Origin: an uncultured delta proteobacterium
GTDB taxonomy: Bacteria > Myxococcota_A > Polyangia > Polyangiales > Ga0077539
Direction of reading: 5' to 3'
Length of the DNA: 38,485 bases
Assembly (NCBI GenBank): GCA_903845045.1
Contig: CAIMWA010000479.1
Location: 1-38,485 of the forward strand
The stretch's first letter is position 1; each line of letters opens with the position of its first letter. The translations under genes and the position numbers were made by a program. Below the pieces are notes generated by a model. The model was not told where the DNA came from. It saw only the letters and a program-made list of their open reading frames with translations, and ran no database searches. Shown here piece by piece: positions 1 to 10,072 of the stretch.

Positions 1-30
1 CGACACCTTCGCGCTCCCCGCCGCGCCGTA

Positions 31-171
31 GGGGACGGGGGTAGGAAAGTAGGAACCTTCCCCCGCACTTCGGACCGCGTCGTCGCAGCCCTTCGATCTC
101 CGCTGTTCCGCGCGGCGCGCCGCGGCAGGCACGGCCGCCGATGGCACTTCCTACTTTCCTACCCCCGTCCC
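31..171. repeat. Family C inverted-repeat element (REP/BIME-like)
   Basis: A left arm at 31-55 (GGGGACGGGGGTAGGAAAGT, then AGGAA) is matched by its reverse complement at 148-171, about 24 bp with no mismatch. The arms enclose about 92 bp of ordinary GC-rich sequence. The outer ends are GGGGAC and its complement, the same polarity as the two other repeat families in this window, although the arm sequence differs. The right arm lies 27 bp beyond the stop codon of the Ser/Thr kinase gene, so a role as a terminator hairpin is possible. No ORF of its own is seen. Nothing else is recognisable in positions 1-198. Confidence 0.75.
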
Positions 172-198
172 TTGGCGCCTCCTTGGCGCCAGCGGCCG

Positions 199-1644
199 TC
201 AGAAGACGTGCATGAAGTGCAGCGCCGCCGCGAGGACGGCGACGAGCACGACGGCGCCCGCGGCCACCGCGGCGACGGGGACGCTGCGCGGCTCCGGTCC
301 CGGGGGCTGCGCGAGCTGCGTGTACGCCTGCTTCGGCATCAGCGACGGGCGGCCCGTGTCGAGCGGCGGGGTCTGCACCGCCGGCGTCGGCGGGAGCTCG
401 CCCTCGAGCTCGTCGGCGAGGTTGCCCGTGCTTCCCGCGGCGACCACCTCCGATGGCCGCGGACGCTCCCACGCCGGTCCCGAGCGCGAGGCGCGGTCGT
501 CGTCGAGGAGGTTGCTCGCCCACTCGCCGACGTTCTCGAATTCGCCCGCATCGAGGGGGCGCGCGCCGTCGGCGTGGGGGTTCGATCCGCGCGACGAGGT
601 GCTCGCCGGCGACGGGCTGTCGGGCTCGTCGAGGGAGGTGAAGCGGGCGAGCTCCTCCTGGATGAGCTGGTCGATCACCGAGCCGTCGGTCTTGCCCGCC
701 CGCGAGCTGTTGCGCGAGCGCTCGGAGACGACCTCGTTCACCAGCTTCGACACGTCGCTGGTGCCGACGCGGAGCTTGTTGTTGAAGAGGAACGCCAGCA
801 CGTCGTCGCCGAAGGCCTCGGCGCTGTCGTAGCGGGCGCTCTTCTCCTTCGCGAGGGCCTTGGCGATGATGGTCTCGAGCTCCGCGGGCACCGCGGGGTT
901 CAGCGTGCGCAGCGACGGCACCTGCGCCTGCTGCACCATCTTCACCGTCTGGTAGTCGGTCTCGCCCTGGAAGAGCTTTCGCCCGGCGAGCATCTCCCAG
1001 AGCATGATGCCCACGGCGAAGATGTCGGCCTGGGCGTCGGCCTCCTGGCCCAGCGCCGTCTCCGGGGCGAGGTAGCTGAACTTGCCCTTCACCACCCCGG
1101 GCTCGGTCTTCTCGACGGAGTGCGCGGCCTTGGCGAGGCCGAAGTCGACGATCTTCACCTCGCCCTGGCGGCTGATGAGCACGTTCGGCGGGGAGATGTC
1201 GCGGTGGACGATGTGCAGCTCGCCGCCGTCGGTGTCGTGCAGGTGGTGGGCGTACTGGAGCCCCTTGCAGACGTCGACGGCGACGTGGCACGCGATGGGC
1301 AGCGGGAACGCCTGACGCTTGTTCCGCACGTGCTCGATGATGTGCTTGAGGTTCACCCCGTCGATGAACTCCATCACGATGAAGTACGTGTTCTCGACGC
1401 GGCCGATGTCGAACACCTGGACGATGTTCGCGTGCGTCAGCCGCGCGGAGAGCCGCGCTTCATCCAGGAACATCCGGATGAACTTCTCGTTCGACGCGAG
1501 GTGCGGCAGGACGCGCTTGATGGCGACCTGCTTCTTGAAGCCCTGGACGCCGGTGGCCTCTCCGCGAAAGACCTCCGCCATGCCGCCCGCTTCGAGGCGT
1601 TCGGACACCCGGTAACTGCTCTGAGCCCTTGCTTCGGAGGCCAT
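199..1644 (-). CDS. Hanks-type serine/threonine protein kinase with C-terminal membrane anchor
   Basis: The 481-residue protein has a complete kinase domain at about 10-290. It shows a glycine-rich loop (LEAGGMAEVF, 18-27), ATP-binding Lys43 in VAIK, a helix-C Glu62, HRD at 147-149 with Asn154, DFG at 167-169 and APE at 193-195, so it should be active. A Ser/Pro/Asp-rich linker (about 310-455) follows. One hydrophobic helix (about 456-475) ends in a very short tail, so the kinase domain faces the cytoplasm and is tail-anchored. There is no extracellular PASTA or other sensor domain. This architecture is common in myxobacterial eukaryote-like kinases; substrates cannot be inferred. The gene is divergent from the M1 peptidase, with about 150 bp between the starts. 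Confidence 0.95.
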   Translation of the reverse strand: MASEARAQSSYRVSERLEAGGMAEVFRGEATGVQGFKKQVAIKRVLPHLASNEKFIRMFLDEARLSARLTHANIVQVFDIGRVENTYFIVMEFIDGVNLKHIIEHVRNKRQAFPLPIACHVAVDVCKGLQYAHHLHDTDGGELHIVHRDISPPNVLISRQGEVKIVDFGLAKAAHSVEKTEPGVVKGKFSYLAPETALGQEADAQADIFAVGIMLWEMLAGRKLFQGETDYQTVKMVQQAQVPSLRTLNPAVPAELETIIAKALAKEKSARYDSAEAFGDDVLAFLFNNKLRVGTSDVSKLVNEVVSERSRNSSRAGKTDGSVIDQLIQEELARFTSLDEPDSPSPASTSSRGSNPHADGARPLDAGEFENVGEWASNLLDDDRASRSGPAWERPRPSEVVAAGSTGNLADELEGELPPTPAVQTPPLDTGRPSLMPKQAYTQLAQPPGPEPRSVPVAAVAAGAVVLVAVLAAALHFMHVF

Positions 1645-1794
1645 CGGTATGGAGACTCAATTCCTCGCGGAAGATGCGGATGGACGACGGGTGATGACGA
1701 CAGTGCCCCGACGCCACGAGGGGTGTCAAGCGCGCCCGCGCGCCGCCGCGTTGACCGTGCTGCCCGCGCCGCGGTACCTGCGCAACGCACACCC

Positions 1795-4374
1795 ATGAGC
1801 GACCACCGCGGACGGTCCCTGGAGCTTCGTTGCGCCCGTGCCCACGGCGCGAACCCACGGCCCTTTCCGCTCCCCGGCGACCCCGAGCGGCACCGCCGGG
1901 GGCGACCCTTCGACCTCGCGCACCTCGACCTCGCCGTCACGCTGCTCCCCGCCGAGCGCGCGCTCGCCGCCGACGCCCGCCTCGACTTCGTGCGCCGCGA
2001 CGCGACGGCCACGGTGCTCCCGCTCGACGCCGTGGGCTTCACCCTCGACGCCGTGACGGTGGTCGACGCCGACGGGGCGGAGTCTCCGCTCGCCCACGAC
2101 TACGACGGAGCCACCCTCGCGCTGCACCTCGGCGACCGCGAGCGCGGCACCGTGCGCGTGCGGTACCGTGCGCGTCCGCGGCGCGGGATGTACTTCATGG
2201 CGCCCGACGAGCACGCCCCGCAGCGCCCCGCGCAGGTGTGGACGCAGTGCCAGGACGAGGACGCGCGGCACTGGTTCCCCTGTCACGACGCGCCGGACAT
2301 GCGCATGACCACGGCCCTCGCGGTCACCGCGCCGGCGGCGTGGACGGTGCTCTCCAACGGCGTGCGCGAGGGTCGCGAAGACCTCGGCGACGGCCGCGCC
2401 CGCACGCGCTGGCGCCACGACGCGCCGCACCCGAGCTACCTCGTGACGCTCGTCGCGGGCACCTTCGCCGAGCTCGATGCGACCGCTGCCGCCGGGGGCC
2501 TCCCGGTGCGCTACTGGGTCGACCCGGGCCGCGAAGAGGACGGCTGGCGCACCCTCTCGCGCACGCCGGCGATGATCGCGCACTTCGCCGAGCGCGCCGG
2601 CGTCGCGTACCCGTGGGCGAAGTACGACCAGGTGACGGTGCACGACTTCACCTTCGGCGGCATGGAGAACACGTCGCTGAGCACGCTCACCGAGCGCTGC
2701 CTGCTCGACGCCCGCGCCGCCCTCGACGCGACGAGCGACGACCTCGTGGCGCACGAGCTCGCGCACCAGTGGTTCGGCGACCTCGTCACCTGCCGGGACT
2801 GGTCCCACGCGTGGCTGAACGAGGGCTTCGCGACGTTCTTCGAGCACGTCGACGTGGCCCTCAAGGACGGCCCCGAGGCCGCGCTCTACAGCCTCGAGAA
2901 GCACGCCGACGCGTACTTCGCCGAGGACGGCGAGCAGTACCGCCGCCCCATCGTCTGCGCGACGTGGAGCGCGCCCATCGACCTCTTCGACCGGCACCTC
3001 TACGAGAAGGGCGGCTGGGTGCTGCACATGCTCCGCGCGGAGCTCGGCGAGGCGACGTTCTGGAAGGGCGTGCAGTCCTACGTCACGGCGCACCGCGGGG
3101 GATCGGTGGAGACCCACGACCTGCAGCGCGCCCTCGAGGAGGCCAGCGGACGCTCCCTCGGCCGCTTCTTCGCGCAGTGGCTCCACGCGCCGGGGCACCC
3201 CGAGCTCGAGCTCGAGCTGCGCCACGACCCCGCGCTGCGCACGCTGCACGTCACGCTGCGGCAGACGCAGACCGCCGAGAGCGGCGCGCCGATGTTCGCG
3301 CTGCGCGTCCCCTTCGAGGTCACCGACGCGGCGGGCGTGGTGCATGCGCTGGTGCTCGACCTCGACGACCGCGCGCGCACCTTCACGCTTCGCGACGTCG
3401 CCGCGCCGAAGCGCGTGGCGCTGGACCCGGGGCTCACGGTGCTCGCCAAGGCCACGCCGAAGCTCCCCGCGGGGCTGCTGCGCGCGGCGCTGAAGGACGA
3501 CGCCCGGGCCCCCGTGCGCTGGCGGGCCGCGCGGTCGCTGGCGCGCGTCGTCGACGACGAAGACACGGTGACGGCGCTGCGCACCGCGGTGTCGGACGAC
3601 GCGTTCTGGGGGGTGTCCGTGGAGGCCGCGCGGTCCCTCGGCGAGCTGCGCGGGGCGGCGGCGTACGCGGCCCTCGCGGCGAACGTGGGGCATTCGCACC
3701 CGAAGGTGCGGCGGGCGGTGGTGCGGGCGCTCGGGGAGTTCCGTACGGCGGCGTGCGCGGAGCTGCTGCTCGGGCGCGTGGCCGCGGGCGACGCGAGCTG
3801 GCTCGTGGAGTCGGAGCTGCTGCGCTCCCTCGGGCGCACGCGGCAGCCCTCGGCGTGGGACGCGCTCGTGGCGGGGCTGGACCGCGAGAGCTGGCGCGAC
3901 GCCGTGCGCGTGGGGGCCGTCGAGGGCATCGCGGCGGTGCGCGACGCGCGGGCGGCGGAGGTGCTGCGCGCGAGGCTCGTTCCAACGGCGTCGGCGGCGG
4001 TGCGGCGGGCGCTGGCCGAGGCGCTCGCGGAGGTCGGCGAGGGCAAGCGCGAGGTGCGCGAGGCCCTCGAAGAGCTGCTCGACGGGGGCGATCCCTACGT
4101 GGTCCCGGACGCGCTGCGGGCGGTGGCGAAGCTCCACGACGCGGCCTCGGTGCCGGCGGTGAGCCGCGTGCTCGATCGCACCGACGACGGACGCATCCGA
4201 AGGGCTGCCCGCGAGGCGTTGCGCGCGCTCACGGCGAAGGAGGGCGACGCCGAGCTGCGGCGCCTGCGCGACGAGCTCGACGTGCTGCGCGACGAGCTGC
4301 GGTCCCTGCGAGACCGCGTGGCCTCGGCGGAGCCCAAGCCCCGGCGCAAGGCCCGGGCGCCGCGGGGTTCGTGA
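1795..4374 (+). CDS. M1-family metallo-aminopeptidase with C-terminal HEAT repeats
   Basis: The 859-residue protein is a zinc aminopeptidase of the PepN/M1 family, expected to remove N-terminal residues from peptides. The exopeptidase motif GGMEN is at 288-292. The zinc motif HELAH is at 320-324, with the third ligand Glu343 in WLNEGF, giving the canonical HEXXH-x18-E. The transition-state Tyr is probably Tyr403 (HLYEKGG). From about 560 onward the chain becomes Ala/Leu/Arg-rich helical repeats (HEAT-like). It ends in a short charged coiled coil (LRDELDVLRDELRSLRDR) and a basic tail. There is no signal peptide from the ATG at 1795, so it is probably cytoplasmic. The reading frame stays open for a further 1.6 kb upstream, antisense to the kinase, but that extension has no homology-like features and is rejected. 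Confidence 0.93.
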   Translation: MSDHRGRSLELRCARAHGANPRPFPLPGDPERHRRGRPFDLAHLDLAVTLLPAERALAADARLDFVRRDATATVLPLDAVGFTLDAVTVVDADGAESPLAHDYDGATLALHLGDRERGTVRVRYRARPRRGMYFMAPDEHAPQRPAQVWTQCQDEDARHWFPCHDAPDMRMTTALAVTAPAAWTVLSNGVREGREDLGDGRARTRWRHDAPHPSYLVTLVAGTFAELDATAAAGGLPVRYWVDPGREEDGWRTLSRTPAMIAHFAERAGVAYPWAKYDQVTVHDFTFGGMENTSLSTLTERCLLDARAALDATSDDLVAHELAHQWFGDLVTCRDWSHAWLNEGFATFFEHVDVALKDGPEAALYSLEKHADAYFAEDGEQYRRPIVCATWSAPIDLFDRHLYEKGGWVLHMLRAELGEATFWKGVQSYVTAHRGGSVETHDLQRALEEASGRSLGRFFAQWLHAPGHPELELELRHDPALRTLHVTLRQTQTAESGAPMFALRVPFEVTDAAGVVHALVLDLDDRARTFTLRDVAAPKRVALDPGLTVLAKATPKLPAGLLRAALKDDARAPVRWRAARSLARVVDDEDTVTALRTAVSDDAFWGVSVEAARSLGELRGAAAYAALAANVGHSHPKVRRAVVRALGEFRTAACAELLLGRVAAGDASWLVESELLRSLGRTRQPSAWDALVAGLDRESWRDAVRVGAVEGIAAVRDARAAEVLRARLVPTASAAVRRALAEALAEVGEGKREVREALEELLDGGDPYVVPDALRAVAKLHDAASVPAVSRVLDRTDDGRIRRAAREALRALTAKEGDAELRRLRDELDVLRDELRSLRDRVASAEPKPRRKARAPRGS

Positions 4375-4396
4375 CGAAACGGCGCGCGCGGGGCTG

Positions 4397-4424
4397 TTGA
4401 CGGCGCGAACGCGGGGCGTATCCT
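4397..4424 (+). promoter_or_regulatory. Putative sigma-70-type promoter for the RRM protein gene
   Basis: TTGACG at 4397-4402 and TATCCT at 4419-4424 are separated by 16 bp and lie just after the aminopeptidase stop codon. Transcription from here would leave a leader of roughly 130 nt before the ATG at 4564. That leader contains a 13-bp direct repeat (TCGGGTGCGCCGC at 4451-4463 and 4488-4500). A GGAG ribosome-binding site lies about 10 nt before the start codon. The call rests on motif match and position only. Confidence 0.4.
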
Positions 4425-4563
4425 TCGCAGCCGTCGCGCGGGAGGTGCCTTCGGGTGCGCCGCGCGGAAACCCACTTTCACCCCCCATCGGGTGCGCCGC
4501 ACCCACCAACCCGGCGAAGTCGCTTCGCACACGCTCACCACAAGGTCTCTGGAGAATCATCGG

Positions 4564-5490
4564 ATGTCGAACGAAGACGCGCGCAAACTGTTTGTTGCGG
4601 GCCTGCCTGACAGCGTCACGGAGGAGGATCTGCGCAGCCTCTTCCTGGAGTCGGGCGCACAGAGTGCAGACCTCACCCTCCCGCGGGACCGGATGTCCGG
4701 TCGTCCGCGCGGGTTCGCGTTCGTTCGGCTCGGGAGCGAGGAGGAGGCCGATCGCGCGCGCTCCGTGCTCGACGGGCGCATCGTCGATGGGCGCACGATC
4801 TCGGTGCGGCCGTTCCAGGCCGAGCCCCCGGCGCGCGGCGAGCGTCCCGTGGGCGGCGGCTTCGGCGCTGGACCTGGCGCTGGCGGCGGCATGGGCGGCG
4901 GCGGCGGCTTCGACCGTCCGCGCGACGACCGTCCGCGTCGCGACCTCGGCGGCCCGGCGCCGGACCGCACGCTCTACGTCGGCAACCTTCCGTACGACAC
5001 CACGCAGGAGGAGATCGAGACGCTGCTCAACGAGCTCGGCGCCGGTCCCGTCGCCCGCGTGCACCTTCCCCTCGACCAGGACGGCCGCAAGCGCGGCTTC
5101 GGCTTCGTCACCCTCGCCACGGCCGAAGCGGCCAACGCGGCCATCGAGGCGCTCAAGGGCGCCGACCTTCGCAGCCGTCGTCTCATCGTGAACCTCGCGC
5201 ACCCCAAGGGCGCGCCGGGCGCGGCGGGACCGGGCGGCCCGGGCGGCTTCGCAGGCGGCGATCGTCCTGCGCCGCGTCCCTTCGGCGGCGGCCCCGGCGC
5301 TCCGGGCGGAAGCAACTTCGGTCCGCCGTCGCCTCCGGGCGGCCGCGTGGGCGCGAGCAACGACCGGCGCAAGCGCAAGGAGGGCGAGGGCGACGGACGC
5401 GGACGTCCGGGCGGCGCCGTCGGCGGTGCGGGCGGCGGTGGCCGTCGTGACCGCGAGGAGCGCAACTGGCGCGAAGACGAGGACGAGTAG
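4564..5490 (+). CDS. RNA-binding protein with two RRM domains and Gly/Arg-rich regions
   Basis: The 308-residue protein has RRM1 at about 7-83, with RNP2 KLFVAGL (8-14) and RNP1 RGFAFVRL (49-56). RRM2 is at about 135-208, with RNP2 LYVGNL (137-142) and RNP1 RGFGFVTL (177-184). A Gly/Arg/Asp-rich linker joins the two domains. The C-terminal 100 residues are Gly/Pro/Arg-rich and end in a strongly charged stretch (REERNWREDEDE). Both RRMs keep the aromatic RNP positions that stack on RNA, so single-stranded RNA binding is expected. Bacterial RRM proteins usually have a single RRM; two RRMs with RGG-like tails look more like an hnRNP layout. The ATG at 4564 was chosen because GGAG precedes it and RRM1 begins directly after it. 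Confidence 0.93.
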   Translation: MSNEDARKLFVAGLPDSVTEEDLRSLFLESGAQSADLTLPRDRMSGRPRGFAFVRLGSEEEADRARSVLDGRIVDGRTISVRPFQAEPPARGERPVGGGFGAGPGAGGGMGGGGGFDRPRDDRPRRDLGGPAPDRTLYVGNLPYDTTQEEIETLLNELGAGPVARVHLPLDQDGRKRGFGFVTLATAEAANAAIEALKGADLRSRRLIVNLAHPKGAPGAAGPGGPGGFAGGDRPAPRPFGGGPGAPGGSNFGPPSPPGGRVGASNDRRKRKEGEGDGRGRPGGAVGGAGGGGRRDREERNWREDEDE

Positions 5491-5519
5491 ACCTCGGCCC
5501 TGTGCTACGTGAGCCGGTG

Positions 5520-6329
5520 ATGTCGTCCTGGCTCGACCGCCTCGAACGCCGCTTTCGCGGCCTCGCCCCGCAGAACCTCACGCTCTACCTCGTCGGCCTG
5601 CAGGCCGTCTGCTGGGTGCTCGAGCAGATGCGTCCGGGCTTCACCGACGTGCTGACCCTCGACGCCGCGGCGGTGGCGCGGGGGCAGGTGTGGCGCGTGC
5701 TCACGTTCCTGGTGCTCCCGCCCAGCCCGCAGCCGCTGCTGCTCTTCTTCTCGCTGTGGTGGACGTACTCCATCGGCACGGCCATCGAGCAGGCGTGGGG
5801 TCCGGCGCGCTACGCGCTGTACTGGCTCCTCGGCATGGCCGCCACGGCGGCGTGCGCGGTGCTCTTCGGCGTGCCGGGCACGAACCAGTACCTCCTGCTC
5901 TCGCTGCTGCTCGCCTACGCGACGATGAACCCCGAGCTGCAGATCACGTTCTTCTTCGTGATCCCGATGCGCATGAAGTGGCTCGCGTGGCTCGAGGTCG
6001 GGCTGCTCGGGCTGCGCACCTGGATGCTCCCCGGCGCGACGAAGCTCCTGCCCGTCATCGCGCTGGGGAACTACCTCGTGTTCTTCGCGCCGACGCTGCT
6101 GCAGGCGTGGCGCGCGCGCACCCGCAAGGCCGTGCACGTCGTCGCCATGGACCGCGCCGCGCGCTCCTCGCCGGCCGCCCAGAAGCGCGTGTGCGCGACG
6201 TGCGGCGTGACCGACGACGACCGCCGCGTGGAGTTCCGCGTGTGCACGTGCGACCGATGCGGCAAGCCCACGAACTTCTGCCTGCCGCACGTGCGCGAGC
6301 ACCTCGGCATGCCCGCGCCGGACGCATGA
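5520..6329 (+). CDS. Rhomboid-like membrane protein (probably non-proteolytic) with C-terminal Cys cluster
   Basis: The 269-residue protein has a rhomboid/derlin-like fold with about six hydrophobic segments between 20 and 195. The typical loop pattern is present (GTAIEQAWGPARYALYW, about 86-102). The helix that should carry the catalytic GxSG reads NQYLLLSLLLAYA (122-134) with no serine at the expected place. The helix near LLPVIALGNYLVFF has no histidine, so the Ser-His dyad is absent. The C-terminus is a soluble metal-binding-like cluster: C225, C228, C242, C244, C247, C254 and H257. An in-frame GTG at 5502 is an alternative start; the ATG at 5520 is preferred. Its stop codon overlaps the ATG of the aldehyde dehydrogenase gene (ATGA), indicating translational coupling. 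Confidence 0.8.
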   Translation: MSSWLDRLERRFRGLAPQNLTLYLVGLQAVCWVLEQMRPGFTDVLTLDAAAVARGQVWRVLTFLVLPPSPQPLLLFFSLWWTYSIGTAIEQAWGPARYALYWLLGMAATAACAVLFGVPGTNQYLLLSLLLAYATMNPELQITFFFVIPMRMKWLAWLEVGLLGLRTWMLPGATKLLPVIALGNYLVFFAPTLLQAWRARTRKAVHVVAMDRAARSSPAAQKRVCATCGVTDDDRRVEFRVCTCDRCGKPTNFCLPHVREHLGMPAPDA

Positions 6330-7777
6330 CTCCCCCCCCGAGCAGCTTCATCGACGGCCGCGCGGTGGAGCCGTCGCCGTTCGACGGCGAGATCGTGCGC
6401 GCCGCGCCCGCGGACCTCGACGACGCGCTGCCGCCGTTGCGGTTCGCCCGCGCCCTGGTGGACGTCGCGGTGGACGTCGCGCGGCGTGCACAGCCGCGTT
6501 GGGAGGCCCTCGGCGTCGATGCCCGGGCGGCGCTGCTGGTGCGCTTTCGCGACGCCCTCGGGGCCGCCGAGGAGGCGATCGCGCACGCCATCGCGCGGGA
6601 GATGGGCAAGGTGCTGCGCGAGGCGCGGGCCGAGGCCAAGGCCCTCGTGGCGAAGGTCGACGTCACCCTCGGCGACGGCCTCGCGCTCGTCCAGGGCCGC
6701 ACCCTCGACGCGCGCTTCTCGTACCGCTGGCGGCCGCACGGCGTGGTGGCGGTGCTCGGTCCGTTCAACTTTCCGCTGCACCTCGCGCACGGGCAGATCG
6801 TGCCGGCGCTGCTGCTCGGCAACGCCGTGGTGTTCAAGCCCAGCGAGGTCACGCCGGGGTGCGCCGCGCTCTACGCCCGCATCGCCGCCGAAGCGGGGAT
6901 CCCGCCGGGGGTGCTCGGCGTGGTGCAGGGCGACGGCTCCGTGGGCGCGGCGCTCGGCGCCCACGACGGCGTCGACGGGGTGCTCTTCACGGGCTCCTAC
7001 GCCGTGGGTACGTCGCTTCTCGCTGCGAACGCGCGGTCGCCGGGCAGGCTGCTGGCGCTCGAGCTCGGGGGCAAGAACGCCGCCGTGGTGCTCGACGACG
7101 CCCCCTTCGACCGCGCCGTCGAGGACGTGGTGCAGAGCGCCTTCGCGACCACCGGACAACGGTGCACCTGCGCGTCGCGGCTGGTGGTCACGCGAGGCAT
7201 CGCCGATCGCTTCGTCGACGCCGTCGCAGCGCGGGCCGCGGAGCTCGCAATCGGGCACCCGATGGATCCGCAGGCGTTCTGCGGTCCTCTCGCGACGCCG
7301 CGGGCGCGGGAGAAATTCGAGGCGCTGCAGCGCGTGGCCGACGCCGAGGGGTCGTCGTGGGTGCGCGCGCCACGCACCGAGCCCGTGCTCTGGGAGGGAC
7401 GCGTGCTGCGCGGATGCTGGGCGGCGCCGCGGGTGCGCCGGGTCTCGGTGCGCGACGCGGCCAGCGCGTACCAGCGCGACGAGGGCTTCGGTCCCGACCT
7501 CGCAGTGTACGTGGTCGACGACGTCGACGAGGCCGTCGCGGTCGCCGACGCGACGGAGTACGGGCTCTGCGCGGCGGTGTTCACGGCCCGCGAGGAGACC
7601 TTCGAGCACGTGGCGCGGGGCCTCCACGTCGGCGGCATCGCGTGGAACGCGCCGACCGTGGGCGCGTCCGGACGCCTTCCCTTCGGCGGCGTGCGACGCA
7701 GCGGCAATCACCGTCCCGCAGGGGTGTTTTCGGTGCTGTCCTGCGCGTTCCCGGTGGCCGTGACGCGCGGCGGCTGA
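6326..7777 (+). CDS. astD: Aldehyde dehydrogenase, AstD-like (succinylglutamate semialdehyde dehydrogenase)
   Basis: The 483-residue NAD(P)-dependent aldehyde dehydrogenase has oxyanion Asn148 in LGPFNFP, general base Glu246 in LELGGKN and nucleophile Cys280 in TGQRCT. The pattern HGQIVPALLLGNAVVFKPSEVTP and the C-terminal PFGG..RSGNHRP resemble AstD of the arginine succinyltransferase pathway, which oxidises N-succinylglutamate 5-semialdehyde to succinylglutamate. No other ast genes are in the window, so the physiological substrate is uncertain. Start and upstream stop overlap as ATGA, placing it in one transcription unit with the rhomboid-like gene. It is a soluble cytoplasmic protein of normal family length. 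The enzyme class is secure; the exact substrate is an inference. Confidence 0.88.
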   Translation: MTPPPSSFIDGRAVEPSPFDGEIVRAAPADLDDALPPLRFARALVDVAVDVARRAQPRWEALGVDARAALLVRFRDALGAAEEAIAHAIAREMGKVLREARAEAKALVAKVDVTLGDGLALVQGRTLDARFSYRWRPHGVVAVLGPFNFPLHLAHGQIVPALLLGNAVVFKPSEVTPGCAALYARIAAEAGIPPGVLGVVQGDGSVGAALGAHDGVDGVLFTGSYAVGTSLLAANARSPGRLLALELGGKNAAVVLDDAPFDRAVEDVVQSAFATTGQRCTCASRLVVTRGIADRFVDAVAARAAELAIGHPMDPQAFCGPLATPRAREKFEALQRVADAEGSSWVRAPRTEPVLWEGRVLRGCWAAPRVRRVSVRDAASAYQRDEGFGPDLAVYVVDDVDEAVAVADATEYGLCAAVFTAREETFEHVARGLHVGGIAWNAPTVGASGRLPFGGVRRSGNHRPAGVFSVLSCAFPVAVTRGG

Positions 7778-7841
7778 ACGGAGCCGGCGACCGTCGGCGG
7801 CGCCCTTCGATTTCACCCCCGGCGGGAGTACGCTGCTCCGC

Positions 7842-9616
<1,775 letters not shown>

Positions 9617-9620
<4 letters not shown>

Positions 9621-10072
9621 ACCGCATGGGACGACCGATCACGGTGCTCATGGCCGACGACGACGAGGACGACCGTCTCATGGCCCGCGCGGCATTCGAG
9701 CGGGCGCGCCTGGCCAACGACCTGCGCTTCGTCGGCGACGGCGAGGAGCTGCTCGACTACCTGCGACGCCGCGGTGCGTGGTCCGACCCGGCGACGTCGC
9801 CGCGCCCCGGTCTCGTGCTGCTCGACCTCAACATGCCGCGCAAGGACGGCCGCGAGGCGCTGCGCGAGATGAAGGCCGACCCGGACCTGCGGCGCATCCC
9901 GGTGGTGGTCCTCACGACGTCGCAGGCCGAGGAGGACATTCTCCGCAGCTACGACCTCGGCGCGAACTCGTACGTGGCGAAGCCGGTGACCTTCGAGGGC
10001 CTCGCGGAGACGCTGCGCGTGCTCGGCACGTACTGGTTCCAGATCGTCGAGCTGCCGGACGCGGGCGCGTGA
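9617..10072 (+). CDS. Single-domain response regulator, Rcp1/CheY-like
   Basis: The 151-residue protein is one receiver domain with no output domain. The acidic pocket is DDDEDD (14-19), the phosphoacceptor is Asp70 in LLDLNMPRKDG, the switch Thr is Thr100/Thr101 (VVVLTTS) and the conserved Lys is Lys122 in YVAKPV. The pattern with DDDEDD and FVGDGEELLDYL is that of Rcp-type regulators, which pair with phytochrome-class kinases; this matches the HisKA type of the upstream gene. Phosphoryl groups are probably passed from the kinase at 7842-9620 to Asp70, and possibly on to or from the hybrid kinase downstream. The start overlaps the upstream stop (ATGA), and its stop overlaps the next start (GTGA). 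Confidence 0.94.

Noticed and set aside
172..1794. Upstream extension of the aminopeptidase frame
   Set aside because: It is antisense to the kinase and shows shadow composition. The M1 protein aligns from the ATG at 1795.
1726..5202. Very long minus-strand open frame (1158 codons) across the aminopeptidase and RRM genes
   Set aside because: It is antisense to two well-supported genes. Its residue content is low-complexity Arg/Ala/Val/Glu/His, as expected for a shadow frame in GC-rich DNA.
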